Positions 25,744 to 33,947 of a DNA stretch of 64,000 nucleotides are shown one piece after another. The stretch spans positions 17,768 to 81,767 of the forward strand of contig CAZWBR010000012.1 of NCBI GenBank assembly GCA_964632305.1, in the 5' to 3' direction. Made by a program: the position numbers and the translations under genes. Below the pieces are notes generated by a model. The model was given only the letters and a program-made list of their open reading frames with translations. It was not told where the DNA came from and did not search any database. Position 1 is the first letter of the stretch. Each line of letters starts with the position of its first letter. Source of the stretch: CAZWBR01 sp964632305 (GTDB taxonomy: Bacteria; Bacteroidota; Bacteroidia; Bacteroidales; Prolixibacteraceae).

Positions 25744-27797
25744 TCTCTAAACAAGCATTGGGCAGTACCCTCTTCGGTATGGCCGACATCCTGCGCGATA
25801 AAGTCGAAGACTACAAAGCCTATATCCTTTCCCTCCTGTTCTACAAACGGCTTTCCGACAACTACGAATGGGAAAACGAAAACGGCATCCGCGAGTTCGA
25901 AAAAGAACACGGCCGTAAACCAACCGAAAAGGAAACACAGATCATCATCAGCAAAAAACACGATTTCAAGATCCCCGAAACTTGCTTCTGGAAAAATGTC
26001 CGCGATGCTTCGACCGACAAAAAAAATGAGACACTGCACAATGCCGTCAAAGGCATTGCCGAAGCCAATGTGGACAAAGATGGCCGTTACTTCCTCAAAG
26101 GGGTGATCGATACCGTCCGCTGGAACGAACCCGCTCCCGACGGTTCCGGCAGCAAAAAGCTCGACCCGACCGTGCTCTCCACCCTGGTCAGCTACCTCGA
26201 TGCTGTCGACCTGAGCAACCGTAACGCCTCCGTCGATGTGCTGGGCGATGCCTACGAGTACCTGATCAAACGCTTCGCCGACGAGAACAAAGGCGGTACC
26301 ACCGCCGGTCAGTTCTATACCCCCCAGGAGGTGGTCGATGTCATTGTCCGTTACCTGAAGCCACAGAAAGGGCAAACCGTTTACGACCCCACCTGCGGTT
26401 CCGGCGGCTTCCTGATCAATGCCGCCAAATATTGCAAGGCCAACTACGGAAGCCAAAAAGCCGTTCGCCTCTTCGGACAGGAGGATGTCTGGAACACCTG
26501 GGCTATCGCCAATATCAACATGATCCTGCACGGCCTCGATGCCGACATCCAGAAAGGCGACACCCTGCTCGACCCCAAATTTCACGACGAAGCGAACGAA
26601 CTGGCCATCCGTAAATTCGATTTGGTCATGGCCAATTTTCCCTTCTCGCAGGAAAACTGGTCCAAGACCGGTAAACCCAAAAAAGATAAAAAGGGTAAGG
26701 TGGTCAATAAAAAAGACGGCTCCCCACAGCTCGAATACCCCAAAGATCCCTTCAGCGACCCCTACGAACGGCTGGTCTATGGCAACCCGCCCTATTCCAA
26801 CGGCGATTTTATGTTCCTGCAGCACATTGTTGCCTCGCTCAACGACACCGGTAAAGCCGGCGTCGTCTGTCCCCAGGGCGTCCTCTTCCGCGGTCAACCC
26901 GAGAAAACCGAGGATGAAGATGGACAAAACCGCAAGGCCGACGACGAATACCTCATCCGCCGCGGCTTCCTGCAGGGTACGATGGATGTAAACGGTGAGT
27001 TTACCGAGCGGGTCAACATCATCGATGCCATCGTGGTGCTGCCCGGCAACCTCTTCTACGGCACCACCATCCCGGGCGCCATCCTCTTCATCAACAAAAA
27101 TAAACCCGAAGAACGGAAAGATAAAGTGCTGATGGTCTATGCTGCCAAGGCAGGCTGGTACCGCGAGGAACCCAACATGAACCTGCTGTTGCCGCACGAT
27201 ATTTTACGCATCTCCACCATCCTCGAAAGCTGGGGCGACAGCGAGGTGGCCAAAAAATGGATCGCCTCGCAAAAAACCAGGCTCAGGGCATTGATCCGCG
27301 AAGATCTCGATTACCGCCTGTTGGAGATCGAAGAATACTATGCCGAAGATCTCGCCGTGCTGACCGATAAGCTGGCGAAAGCCCGCCAAACCATCGCCGA
27401 TAAAGTGGCCGGGCAGAAAAAACCAACCCAAAACCAGGTGAATCTGCTGGAAACCGCCCAAAATGCCCTCGGTAAAAAAGAAGCCGAGAAAGCCGCCAAA
27501 ATACAGGCTGCACGCGACCAGGCCCATAAGGAACGCCAGGCCATCGACGAGGTGGAACAGGAGTTGCTCGCCATGCTGGCCGATCCCGAGCTGCGCAAAC
27601 GCTACTTTACCGTCGCCTCCCTCGACGACCTCGAAGAAAACGAGTTCAACCTCAATATCCCCCGATACGTCGATACTTTCGAACCCGAGGAGGAAATTGA
27701 TTTGACACAGGCTATTTCAGAGTTTCAATCTAAAGTGAATAATGAGAAAGCTTTTGATGAATTTATTCTTAATCTTAAAACGACACTTTTGAATTAG
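25740..27797 (+). CDS. hsdM: type I restriction-modification system methyltransferase subunit
   Basis: A 685-residue HsdM, longer than the classical size of about 500. An N-terminal helical HsdM domain (about 1-140) precedes the N6-adenine methylase domain (about 180-480). The SAM motif I is YDPTCGSGGFLINAA near 224. Motif IV reads ANFPFS near 299, where most relatives have NPPF. The C-terminal 180 residues form long charged helices (KARQTIADKV..., QAARDQAHKERQAIDEVE). It methylates adenine at the site chosen by HsdS and is needed for restriction too. HsdS follows after 4 bp. Confidence 0.93.
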   Translation: MISKQALGSTLFGMADILRDKVEDYKAYILSLLFYKRLSDNYEWENENGIREFEKEHGRKPTEKETQIIISKKHDFKIPETCFWKNVRDASTDKKNETLHNAVKGIAEANVDKDGRYFLKGVIDTVRWNEPAPDGSGSKKLDPTVLSTLVSYLDAVDLSNRNASVDVLGDAYEYLIKRFADENKGGTTAGQFYTPQEVVDVIVRYLKPQKGQTVYDPTCGSGGFLINAAKYCKANYGSQKAVRLFGQEDVWNTWAIANINMILHGLDADIQKGDTLLDPKFHDEANELAIRKFDLVMANFPFSQENWSKTGKPKKDKKGKVVNKKDGSPQLEYPKDPFSDPYERLVYGNPPYSNGDFMFLQHIVASLNDTGKAGVVCPQGVLFRGQPEKTEDEDGQNRKADDEYLIRRGFLQGTMDVNGEFTERVNIIDAIVVLPGNLFYGTTIPGAILFINKNKPEERKDKVLMVYAAKAGWYREEPNMNLLLPHDILRISTILESWGDSEVAKKWIASQKTRLRALIREDLDYRLLEIEEYYAEDLAVLTDKLAKARQTIADKVAGQKKPTQNQVNLLETAQNALGKKEAEKAAKIQAARDQAHKERQAIDEVEQELLAMLADPELRKRYFTVASLDDLEENEFNLNIPRYVDTFEPEEEIDLTQAISEFQSKVNNEKAFDEFILNLKTTLLN

Positions 27798-27801
27798 AGG
27801 T

Positions 27802-29112
27802 ATGGAGTTCACAAAAGATAAATTCAAGTCTCTCATTGATTACAAGTCAGGATATACTTGGTCAAAGGAGCAAGAGCTAAATAAACCTGAACCCAATAGT
27901 GTTCGAGTGCTAACTGTTACAAACATCCAAGAAAAGCTTGATTTATCAAGCGAATTATACCTAAAGGATGTAAAACAGAAAGATAAAATCGAAAAAGCTG
28001 TAAGTAGAGATTGGTCAATTGCTGTTAGTTCAAATGGCAACAGAAAAAGAATTGGTAATGCAGTATATATTGAAGATGATACTGATTATTTATTTGCGTC
28101 ATTCTTAACTGCATTTAAACCCAAATATGAATCAGGTATTTTGTCAAAGTATTTTTTCTATTGGTTATCATCTCATCATGTACAAGAAAGAATGACTTCA
28201 GTATCAGAGGGGACAACAGGTCTTGGCAATCTTGATATAAGATTTTTAAGAAATATGAATATTGAATATCCCTCCGATATTGCCGAGCAGTCCGCCATTG
28301 CCGCCATCCTCTCCAGAGTAGATGAAGCGATACAAGCCACCCAAAACTCCATCCGGGCCGCCGAAAATCTCAAAAAAGCCCTGATGCAAAACCTCCTCTC
28401 CGGTAAACTCAAACCCGATGGCTCCTGGCGTACCAACGAAGAATTTTATACCGATCAGAAGTTCGGAAAAGTACCCGTGGGATGGGAAGTGAAAAGAATA
28501 TTCGATATTTTTTCTGTCAATGATGAATCTCTGCCAAGTAAAACAGCCCCAACTTTTAAGTTCAGGTACATAACAATTGAATCAGTATCAACAGAATTTA
28601 TTGATTTTAAAAATTGTCCTGAATACGAATTTAAAGATTCTCCTGGTAGAGCAAGAAGAATAGTCAAAAATGGTGATATTCTTATTTCAGGAGTTAGACC
28701 CAATTTGAAAGCTTTTGCAATTTATAACAATCCTAATGCAGAAAATTGGATATGTTCTACAGGTTTTTATGTTTTAACAGCAAAAGAAAATGAAGATAAT
28801 AGTTTCTATTACTTTCAGATATTAAGTGAAATTGGCGCAAAGCAGTTTCATAGTTATGTTGCTGGTTCAAACTACCCTGCTATTGGTGATAGAGATATAA
28901 AAAACATGAGATTATTAAGCCCCGATTTTGAAGAACAAAAATCAATCTCAGCAAAATTTGACTTAATCTCAAAAGAAAATGAAAAACAGCTAACCAAGAT
29001 CCAAACCCTTCAACGCTTAAAAAAATCGCTGATGCAAAATTTATTAACCGGAAAAGTACGGGTCGATGTTGCAAAGATTAATGAACTTATAAAAGAACAG
29101 GAAAATGAATAG
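27802..29112 (+). CDS. hsdS: type I restriction-modification system specificity subunit
   Basis: A 436-residue HsdS with two target recognition domains (about 1-150 and 220-360). Each is followed by a conserved helical spacer; the spacers share the motif LKKALMQNLLSGK (near 190) and LKKSLMQNLLTGK (near 415). TRD1 and TRD2 each specify half of the bipartite DNA target. The central spacer (about 28261-28490) is GC-rich like hsdM, while both TRDs are AT-rich, a sign of domain exchange. The last 8 bp overlap the DUF262 gene. Confidence 0.93.
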   Translation: MEFTKDKFKSLIDYKSGYTWSKEQELNKPEPNSVRVLTVTNIQEKLDLSSELYLKDVKQKDKIEKAVSRDWSIAVSSNGNRKRIGNAVYIEDDTDYLFASFLTAFKPKYESGILSKYFFYWLSSHHVQERMTSVSEGTTGLGNLDIRFLRNMNIEYPSDIAEQSAIAAILSRVDEAIQATQNSIRAAENLKKALMQNLLSGKLKPDGSWRTNEEFYTDQKFGKVPVGWEVKRIFDIFSVNDESLPSKTAPTFKFRYITIESVSTEFIDFKNCPEYEFKDSPGRARRIVKNGDILISGVRPNLKAFAIYNNPNAENWICSTGFYVLTAKENEDNSFYYFQILSEIGAKQFHSYVAGSNYPAIGDRDIKNMRLLSPDFEEQKSISAKFDLISKENEKQLTKIQTLQRLKKSLMQNLLTGKVRVDVAKINELIKEQENE

Positions 29113-31255
29113 CCCCGTTGGCTTAGACAGCCTTTTTAAAGAAAAAATATTTCGCATACCTGATTATCAACGTGGTTATGCCTGGCAAAAACCTCAATAC
29201 AGAGATTTTTGGGAAGATTTAATCAATTTACAGCCAAAAAAATCACATTATACCGGGGTTATCACTTTATCGGAAATCCCATCCAATAAAATTGCCAATG
29301 ACAGCAAAGAGTTTTGGCTGGTTGATGACCACTCCTATAAAATGTATCATATCGTTGATGGACAACAACGCTTAACCTCCTGCATCATTTTTCTGCAAAG
29401 CTTAGTCGAATTCGTCAGAAGTATCCCCGACAATGTAGATAAAAAGGATAATGAGATTTATATTACCGATAGTTTGACATTACTGGACGTCATCGAAAAA
29501 TTCATCTATAAGCAAAAGCCATCGGGCGATAAATTCTTAACCTACAAATTTGGATATACTACCGATAATCCAAGCTATGATTACATGCGCTACCGCATAT
29601 TTAACGAACCCGATGCAGGTAAAATTGAAGAAACCTTTTATACCCTGAATCTCAAAAATGCCAAGACTTACTTTATTGGTCAGCTGAAGGCTTTGCACGA
29701 TGATGATGGTATGGTTGGTATTCAGGAAGTTTATAAAAAGTTAACCAAGCATTTCTTATTCAATGAATATATCATCAAGGATGAGTTTGATGTTTTCGTG
29801 GCTTTCGAAACTATGAACAACAGGGGAAAGAATTTATCAAAACTTGAACTCCTTAAAAACAGGTTAATCTATCTGACAACTTTGTACCCTGATAACGAGT
29901 TGGATGCTGCATCACGAAAAAGCTTACGCGACGATATTAACGATGCTTGGAAAGAGGTGTATTACCAATTAGGCCGGAATGAAAAACGTCCGCTAAATGA
30001 TGATGACTTCCTGAAAGCACACTGGATTATGACGTTTATGTATTCTCGCAAAAAAGGCGATGATTACATTAACTTTCTTTTGAATGAGTTTTTTACCCCT
30101 AAAAACATTCACAAAAAGATTGAACGTGAAGTGTTAATTGACCTACCTGAAGAAGTCCAGACCAATTTTGAATTTGACGATGACGCCGATGAAAATGGCG
30201 AGGATGAATTAACCAAAGTGGTAAATATTTCTGCATTAGACCCAATAAAAATAAAAAGTTATGTAAATAGCTTAAAAGCCTCTGCGGTTCACTGGTTCAA
30301 TTCCCATTATCCATTTTTAGCCACCGATAATGAACTTTCAAATGATGAGCGGATGTGGTTGGATAAGTTGAACCGGATAGGATTAGGATACTTCAGACCA
30401 TTGGTTATGTCAATTTTGAAGAACCAACCTAAAAATGCAGACCGCTTGATGGTTTTTCAACGCATCGAACGTTTTATATTCATCTGTTTCCAGTTAAGTC
30501 AAGCCAGACGTAACTATGGTGATAGTGAATTTTATAATGCAGCCAGAGAGTTTGACCAGAAGAAGCTGGATATTAAAGGTATCATTGCCAAATTATCTTC
30601 TAGAGAGGCTTATTCATTTAACGAGGATAAAACATTTAAAATCAAATATTTTTCCGATTACATGTATAAGAAATTCAATATTGGAGGTAGAGCCGGTTAT
30701 TATAGTTGGCACGGACTACGGTATTTCTTATACGAATATGAACTTGAAAAAATGAAAATATCAGGTCAATCAAAGGTTGATTGGCAACTTTTTGTAAAAA
30801 ACGATAAGGACAAGATTTCCATTGAGCATATTTTTCCGCAAACGTCTAATCCCTATTGGAAAAATGCATTTGAAAATATCACAAAGGAAGAAAGACATAT
30901 TTATTCTGGTTCTTTAGGCAATCTTTTGCTCCTTTCCATGTCGATTAATGCTTCATTGCAAAACGATTCGTATCCCGAAAAGATTGAGCCAAAGATTGAT
31001 GAAAATGGCAAAACGCTCCGAAAGGGTTATAAAGATGGCTCACATTCAGAGATTGAAGTTTCGCTAAAGTATAAGGAGAAATGGACTCCGGTCGATGTGA
31101 TTGAACGAGGTGTCTCTTTGTTCGATTTTATGGAAAAGCGTTGGAATATTTCATTAAAAGATAAAAATACCAAATTGAAACTTCTTCAAATTCAACCTGA
31201 AGTACAACCACAATTAAGTTTTCCAGACTTAATAAACTTAGAGAACTTACAATAA
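29105..31255 (+). CDS. GmrSD-like DUF262-DUF1524 protein, probable type IV restriction or defence nuclease
   Basis: A 716-residue protein. The N-terminal DUF262 domain shows IPDYQRGYAW (near 18) and VDGQQRLTS (near 94), motifs of the GmrS nucleotide-binding part. The C-terminal part matches DUF1524, with the His-Asn nuclease signature SIEHIFPQTS...GSLGNLLLL (near 578-620). In GmrSD this pairing cuts modified DNA. Here it lies directly behind hsdS with an 8-bp overlap and shares its AT-rich composition, so it may have arrived with the TRDs. It could work alone or with the type I system. Confidence 0.85.
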   Translation: MNSPVGLDSLFKEKIFRIPDYQRGYAWQKPQYRDFWEDLINLQPKKSHYTGVITLSEIPSNKIANDSKEFWLVDDHSYKMYHIVDGQQRLTSCIIFLQSLVEFVRSIPDNVDKKDNEIYITDSLTLLDVIEKFIYKQKPSGDKFLTYKFGYTTDNPSYDYMRYRIFNEPDAGKIEETFYTLNLKNAKTYFIGQLKALHDDDGMVGIQEVYKKLTKHFLFNEYIIKDEFDVFVAFETMNNRGKNLSKLELLKNRLIYLTTLYPDNELDAASRKSLRDDINDAWKEVYYQLGRNEKRPLNDDDFLKAHWIMTFMYSRKKGDDYINFLLNEFFTPKNIHKKIEREVLIDLPEEVQTNFEFDDDADENGEDELTKVVNISALDPIKIKSYVNSLKASAVHWFNSHYPFLATDNELSNDERMWLDKLNRIGLGYFRPLVMSILKNQPKNADRLMVFQRIERFIFICFQLSQARRNYGDSEFYNAAREFDQKKLDIKGIIAKLSSREAYSFNEDKTFKIKYFSDYMYKKFNIGGRAGYYSWHGLRYFLYEYELEKMKISGQSKVDWQLFVKNDKDKISIEHIFPQTSNPYWKNAFENITKEERHIYSGSLGNLLLLSMSINASLQNDSYPEKIEPKIDENGKTLRKGYKDGSHSEIEVSLKYKEKWTPVDVIERGVSLFDFMEKRWNISLKDKNTKLKLLQIQPEVQPQLSFPDLINLENLQ

Positions 31256-31438
31256 ATGTACAAAATGAGAATACTGACTTTGCATTTGAAATGTCGGATA
31301 TCGCTGAAAAACTGCTAAAAATTTGATTAAAAGAAAAACAAATCAGCATTGCAAGGATATCAATGCCGATCGGATTAAACATTTGAGCAGCGAAAGGTTG
31401 GATGAAAGGAAAAGTAAATAATTCTTTTTGACTTACAG

Positions 31439-31468
31439 TTTGTGTTAATTAAATAATTCGTACTTTTG
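31439..31468 (+). promoter_or_regulatory. promoter of the higBA-like pair (TTTG-N18-TACTTTTG)
   Basis: TTTG at 31439-31442 and TACTTTTG at 31461-31468, 18 bp apart, a close match to the Bacteroidota -33/-7 pair. The ATG of the toxin gene starts 2 bp after the -7 box, so the mRNA should have no or almost no leader. Confidence 0.6.
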
Positions 31469-31470
31469 CA

Positions 31471-31812
31471 ATGAATATTTCGTTTAAAAGTAAAAAACTC
31501 CAAAAAGCAGTCAATAACGACCGGCTGCTGCTGAAGGAGTTCGGTAAACTTCGGGCCGAAAAAATAAGGCTGAGATTAACACAACTGGAAGATGCGGTCT
31601 CCCTCGAGGACGTCCGCTTTTTGGCAGGTAACTATCACGAACTACTAAACGACAGAAAAGGTCAATGGGCTTGCGATCTCGATCAACCGTTCCGGCTCAT
31701 CTTCGTACCTCACGAAGACCCAATCCCCACCGACAGCGATGGCCGTTGCATCTGGATTGAAATCACAGGCGTTGAAATCATAGAAATTGTTAACTATCAC
31801 AAGGAGAAATAA
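31471..31812 (+). CDS. higB: HigB/RelE-superfamily toxin (killer protein family)
   Basis: A 113-residue protein with the compact RelE/HigB fold pattern: MNISFKSKKLQKAVNN at the start, the middle VRFLAGNYHELLNDRKGQWACDL and the end WIEITGVEIIEIVNYHKEK. Family members are ribosome-dependent mRNA interferases. It precedes its antitoxin by 3 bp, the reversed (toxin first) order typical of HigBA. It lies inside the restriction block and may stabilise the island. Activity is inferred from the family. Confidence 0.85.
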   Translation: MNISFKSKKLQKAVNNDRLLLKEFGKLRAEKIRLRLTQLEDAVSLEDVRFLAGNYHELLNDRKGQWACDLDQPFRLIFVPHEDPIPTDSDGRCIWIEITGVEIIEIVNYHKEK

Positions 31813-31815
31813 ATC

Positions 31816-32913
31816 ATGGTCAGGCAAAATCAATACTTTCCGCAATCACGCCCCCATCCCGGGATCACGCTGGCCGAAAAACTGGATGAAATGGGTATGG
31901 GTCCCAAAGAATTCTCCGTACGTACCGGCAAACCCGAGAAAACAATCATCGCTATTCTCAACGGCGAAAGCTCAATTACCGCCGATATGGCGGTGCAGTT
32001 CGAAAACGTACTGCGCATCCCAGCCCATTTCTGGCTAAACAGCCAAAAAAACTACGACGAGTATAAAGCCCGCGAAAAAAGTCAGGAAATCCTGGTTCAG
32101 AGCGCCGAATGGATGTCCTGGTTCCCGGTCTCTGACATGATCAAAAAAGGATGGTTGAGGGAGGTGAAAGCGCCCGTCGAAAAGGCCCAGGAGTTATTGG
32201 CTTTCTTCGGCTTCTCTTCCCCCGACGTATGGGAAAAATATTACTACGGTCAGCAACTGAAAGTCGCCTTCCGCATCTCACTGGCCCATACCAAAGAACC
32301 TCATGCCTTGTCGGCCTGGCTCCGCCGCGGCGATCTGCAAGCCGCTGATCTCCATGCTCCCGATTATGATGAGAAAAAATTCAAGGCCAACCTGGAACAA
32401 ATCAAAAGCCTGATGGCTACCCATCCCGCCGACTTTTTCAATCAGCTGCAGCGATGCTGTCTCGAGGCCGGCGTCAAAGTGGTCCACACCCCTTGCTTGC
32501 CCAAAGCCCCCATCAGTGGCTCTACCCGTTGGCTCAACGAGGGTAACCCCTTGATCCAGCTATCCGGCCGTTACAAACGCAACGACAGCTTCTGGTTCAC
32601 CTTCTTCCACGAAGCCGGCCATATCCTGTTGCACGGGAAAAAAGAGATCTTCCTCGAATCGGTCGATTATTCCGATAAGGACCTGGCCAAAGAGGCCGAA
32701 GCCGACCATTTCGCGGTCAAATGGACCTTCTCCGAACAACAGGAAGAAGAACTATTGCAATTCTTCCAAATTACCGAAGACGACATCGTCCGTTTTGCCC
32801 AAAAATGGAATACCCATCCCGCGATGATCATTGGCCGGCTCCAGAAAAAAGGGCTCATCCATTATGCCGTGGGCCGTCAGTTTATCGAACCCATCGAGCT
32901 GAACGATAATTAA
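31816..32913 (+). CDS. higA: HigA-type antitoxin fused to ImmA/IrrE metallopeptidase domain
   Basis: A 365-residue protein. Residues 10-85 match the HigA-type HTH (HPGITLAEKLDEMGMGPKEF, then HFWLNSQKNYDEY). The C-terminal part (about 200-330) is an ImmA/IrrE peptidase with FFHEAGHILLHGKK carrying HExxH. It is much longer than a plain HigA (about 100 residues). The HTH would bind its own promoter and neutralise the toxin; the peptidase may cleave a repressor or the antitoxin under stress. Peptidase target unknown. Confidence 0.88.
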   Translation: MVRQNQYFPQSRPHPGITLAEKLDEMGMGPKEFSVRTGKPEKTIIAILNGESSITADMAVQFENVLRIPAHFWLNSQKNYDEYKAREKSQEILVQSAEWMSWFPVSDMIKKGWLREVKAPVEKAQELLAFFGFSSPDVWEKYYYGQQLKVAFRISLAHTKEPHALSAWLRRGDLQAADLHAPDYDEKKFKANLEQIKSLMATHPADFFNQLQRCCLEAGVKVVHTPCLPKAPISGSTRWLNEGNPLIQLSGRYKRNDSFWFTFFHEAGHILLHGKKEIFLESVDYSDKDLAKEAEADHFAVKWTFSEQQEEELLQFFQITEDDIVRFAQKWNTHPAMIIGRLQKKGLIHYAVGRQFIEPIELNDN

Positions 32914-32949
32914 TGGAATGACAAACTTAACAACTAATAATCTGAAACC

Positions 32950-33942
32950 ATGCAACCCGATAGCCAACTTCTAATTTATCAAACCGACGAAGGCGATATC
33001 CGCCTCGATGTACGCCTCGAAGAGGAAACCGTTTGGCTTACTCAAGAGCAAATGGCAACGTTGTTTGGAAAAGCAAAATCAACCATCAACGAACACATCC
33101 AAAACATCTTTAAAGAGGGGGAGCTCAATGAATATGCGGCGCTAAAGAAATTCGGAATTTCCGAATTTCAGCAAAAAACCCCAAACTATTATAACCTCGA
33201 TGTGATTATTTCCGTCGGCTATCGCGTAAAATCGATCCAGGGAACCCGCTTTCGCATCTGGGCTACCCAAAGGCTGCGCGAATACATTGTTAAAGGATTT
33301 GCCCTGAACGACGAACGTTTCAAAAACGGCACCTCCCTGAACTACTTCAACGAACTGCAGGAACGCATCCGGAAAATCCGCATCTCCGAACGCTTCTTCT
33401 ACCAAAAAATCAAAGACATCTATACCACCAGCATCGACTACGATGCCAATGACGAAAAAACTATCCTCTTCTTCAAGGTGGTTCAAAACAAGCTCCTCTG
33501 GGCTATCAGTCAGCAAACGGCCGCCGAGCTCATCTACCGCCGCGCCGATGCCTCCCTCCCGCTCATGGGCATGTTATCGCTCGATAAGAAAGACGCCACT
33601 CATATCCGCAAAGCCGACGTGAGCGTGGCTAAAAATTACCTGAATGAAAACGAAATCAAATTGTTGGGCCTGATCGTCGAACAATACCTCGCTTTTGCCG
33701 AAACCATGGCGCAACAGCAAACTCCCATGTACATGAAGGATTGGATCCAACGCCTCGACCTTATTCTACAACTCAACGGCCGCGAACTACTCACCAGCGC
33801 CGGTTCAATCAGCCACCAAATGGCGTTGGCTAAATCAGCCAAAGAATACGATAAATTCAAACAGGAACTCCTGACTATCGAAAAAGAAAACAGCCTGAAG
33901 GAGCTGGAACAAGACCTGAAAAAACTAAACGAAAAGAAATAA
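32950..33942 (+). CDS. RhuM family protein
   Basis: A 330-residue protein matching RhuM (virulence protein family), with TVWLTQEQMATLFGKAKSTI near the N-terminus, YYNLDVIISVGYRVKS (about 80) and FRIWATQRLREYIVKGFALN. Residues 135-230 include a Fic/DOC-like helical region in some relatives, but no Fic motif is visible. The last 45 residues form a charged helix. RhuM genes are frequent in type I restriction loci between hsdS and hsdR, as here; their biochemical role is not established. It starts 36 bp after the HigA-type gene and ends 5 bp before hsdR. Confidence 0.88.
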   Translation: MQPDSQLLIYQTDEGDIRLDVRLEEETVWLTQEQMATLFGKAKSTINEHIQNIFKEGELNEYAALKKFGISEFQQKTPNYYNLDVIISVGYRVKSIQGTRFRIWATQRLREYIVKGFALNDERFKNGTSLNYFNELQERIRKIRISERFFYQKIKDIYTTSIDYDANDEKTILFFKVVQNKLLWAISQQTAAELIYRRADASLPLMGMLSLDKKDATHIRKADVSVAKNYLNENEIKLLGLIVEQYLAFAETMAQQQTPMYMKDWIQRLDLILQLNGRELLTSAGSISHQMALAKSAKEYDKFKQELLTIEKENSLKELEQDLKKLNEKK

Positions 33943-33947
33943 ATCCT

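Noticed and set aside
25734..27197. 487-residue minus-strand frame opposite hsdM
   Set aside because: It is the antisense shadow of a strongly conserved hsdM gene with GC-rich codons; the product has no recognisable feature.
31256..31470. remnant of a coding region between the DUF262 gene and higB-like gene
   Set aside because: Short coding-like phrases (for example ending HLSSERLDERKSK) are present, but there is no start or continuous frame, so no gene or pseudogene can be supported.
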